Source: Nocardioides sp.
Lineage (GTDB): Bacteria > Actinomycetota > Actinomycetes > Propionibacteriales > Nocardioidaceae
NCBI GenBank assembly: GCA_023252065.1
Contig: JAHEXO010000006.1
Coordinates: 1 to 15,554, forward strand
Direction of reading: 5' to 3'
DNA: 15,554 bases
Part shown: positions 15,477 through 15,554 of the stretch, piece after piece
Layout: each line of letters begins with the position of its first letter
Numbering within the stretch: position 1 is the first letter of the stretch
The notes under the pieces: generated by a model
Told to the model about the DNA's origin: nothing
Seen by the model: the letters and a program-made list of their open reading frames with translations, nothing else
The model's database searches: none
Program-made: the position numbers and the translations under genes

Positions 15477-15554
15477 CCGAGCCGGGCGCGCAGGCGGCCT
15501 CCGAGCTGCTGCAGCGGCTGGTCGTCGACGTCCCCGACTTCCCCGAGCCCGGGG
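15473..15554 (+). CDS. apt: Adenine phosphoribosyltransferase, N-terminal end (truncated by window edge)
   Basis: Only 27 codons are inside the window. After about 18 residues of helix-forming sequence they read DVPDFPEPG, the characteristic entry of adenine phosphoribosyltransferase, which salvages adenine to AMP with PRPP. The active-site PRPP loop lies beyond the edge. The GTG start overlaps the secF stop as GTGA. The gene order secF-apt (usually followed by relA) is standard in actinobacteria, which supports the call despite the short sequence. Confidence 0.85.
   Translation, partial: MTEPGAQAASELLQRLVVDVPDFPEPG

Overview
The window is a stretch of high-GC actinobacterial chromosome. The gene content and order (thrS, HIT, pgsA, pdxS, pdxT, yebC, ruvCAB, yajC-secD-secF, apt) follow the well-known actinobacterial order, as in the Mycobacterium tuberculosis region from thrS down to apt. 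GTGA/ATGA overlaps, GTG starts, leaderless-type promoters and protein style suggest Nocardioides or a relative in Propionibacteriales; that placement is an inference, since no marker RNA is present. I see no tRNA, rRNA, CRISPR array, insertion sequence, integrase or phage gene.

Left part (1-1628): the 3' end of thrS, a convergent GNAT acetyltransferase, then a HIT-family Ap4A phosphorylase-like gene. The GNAT and HIT genes diverge from a 33 bp gap, and each has a -10 element placed for leaderless transcription.

Accessory block (1613-6674, all on the minus strand): in transcription order, a TetR-type regulator with a candidate operator over its own start, a mycothiol-dependent maleylpyruvate isomerase-family protein, an MFS transporter fused to a cyclic-nucleotide-binding domain, a conserved protein of unknown function, a 44-residue lysine-rich microprotein, and an alanine dehydrogenase/N5-(carboxyethyl)ornithine synthase-like enzyme. 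Spacing is tight (two 4-base overlaps and gaps of 13, 36 and 73 bp), so parts or all of it may be co-transcribed. This block separates the HIT gene from pgsA, which are neighbours in mycobacteria, and is the least ordinary part of the window.

Core part (6745-15554, plus strand): pgsA makes the phosphatidylinositol phosphate precursor of PI. It is followed directly by pdxS-pdxT (pyridoxal phosphate synthase), without the PIM genes patA and pimA found there in mycobacteria. Then come the YebC-family protein, ruvCAB (Holliday junction processing) behind a clear LexA/SOS box, the Sec accessory genes yajC-secD-secF, and the start of apt. Most junctions are 1-4 base overlaps, indicating translational coupling.

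The best candidates for something undescribed are the mutually exclusive hairpins before the microprotein gene, the microprotein-dehydrogenase pair, and the TetR-governed accessory block carrying the cNMP-domain transporter.
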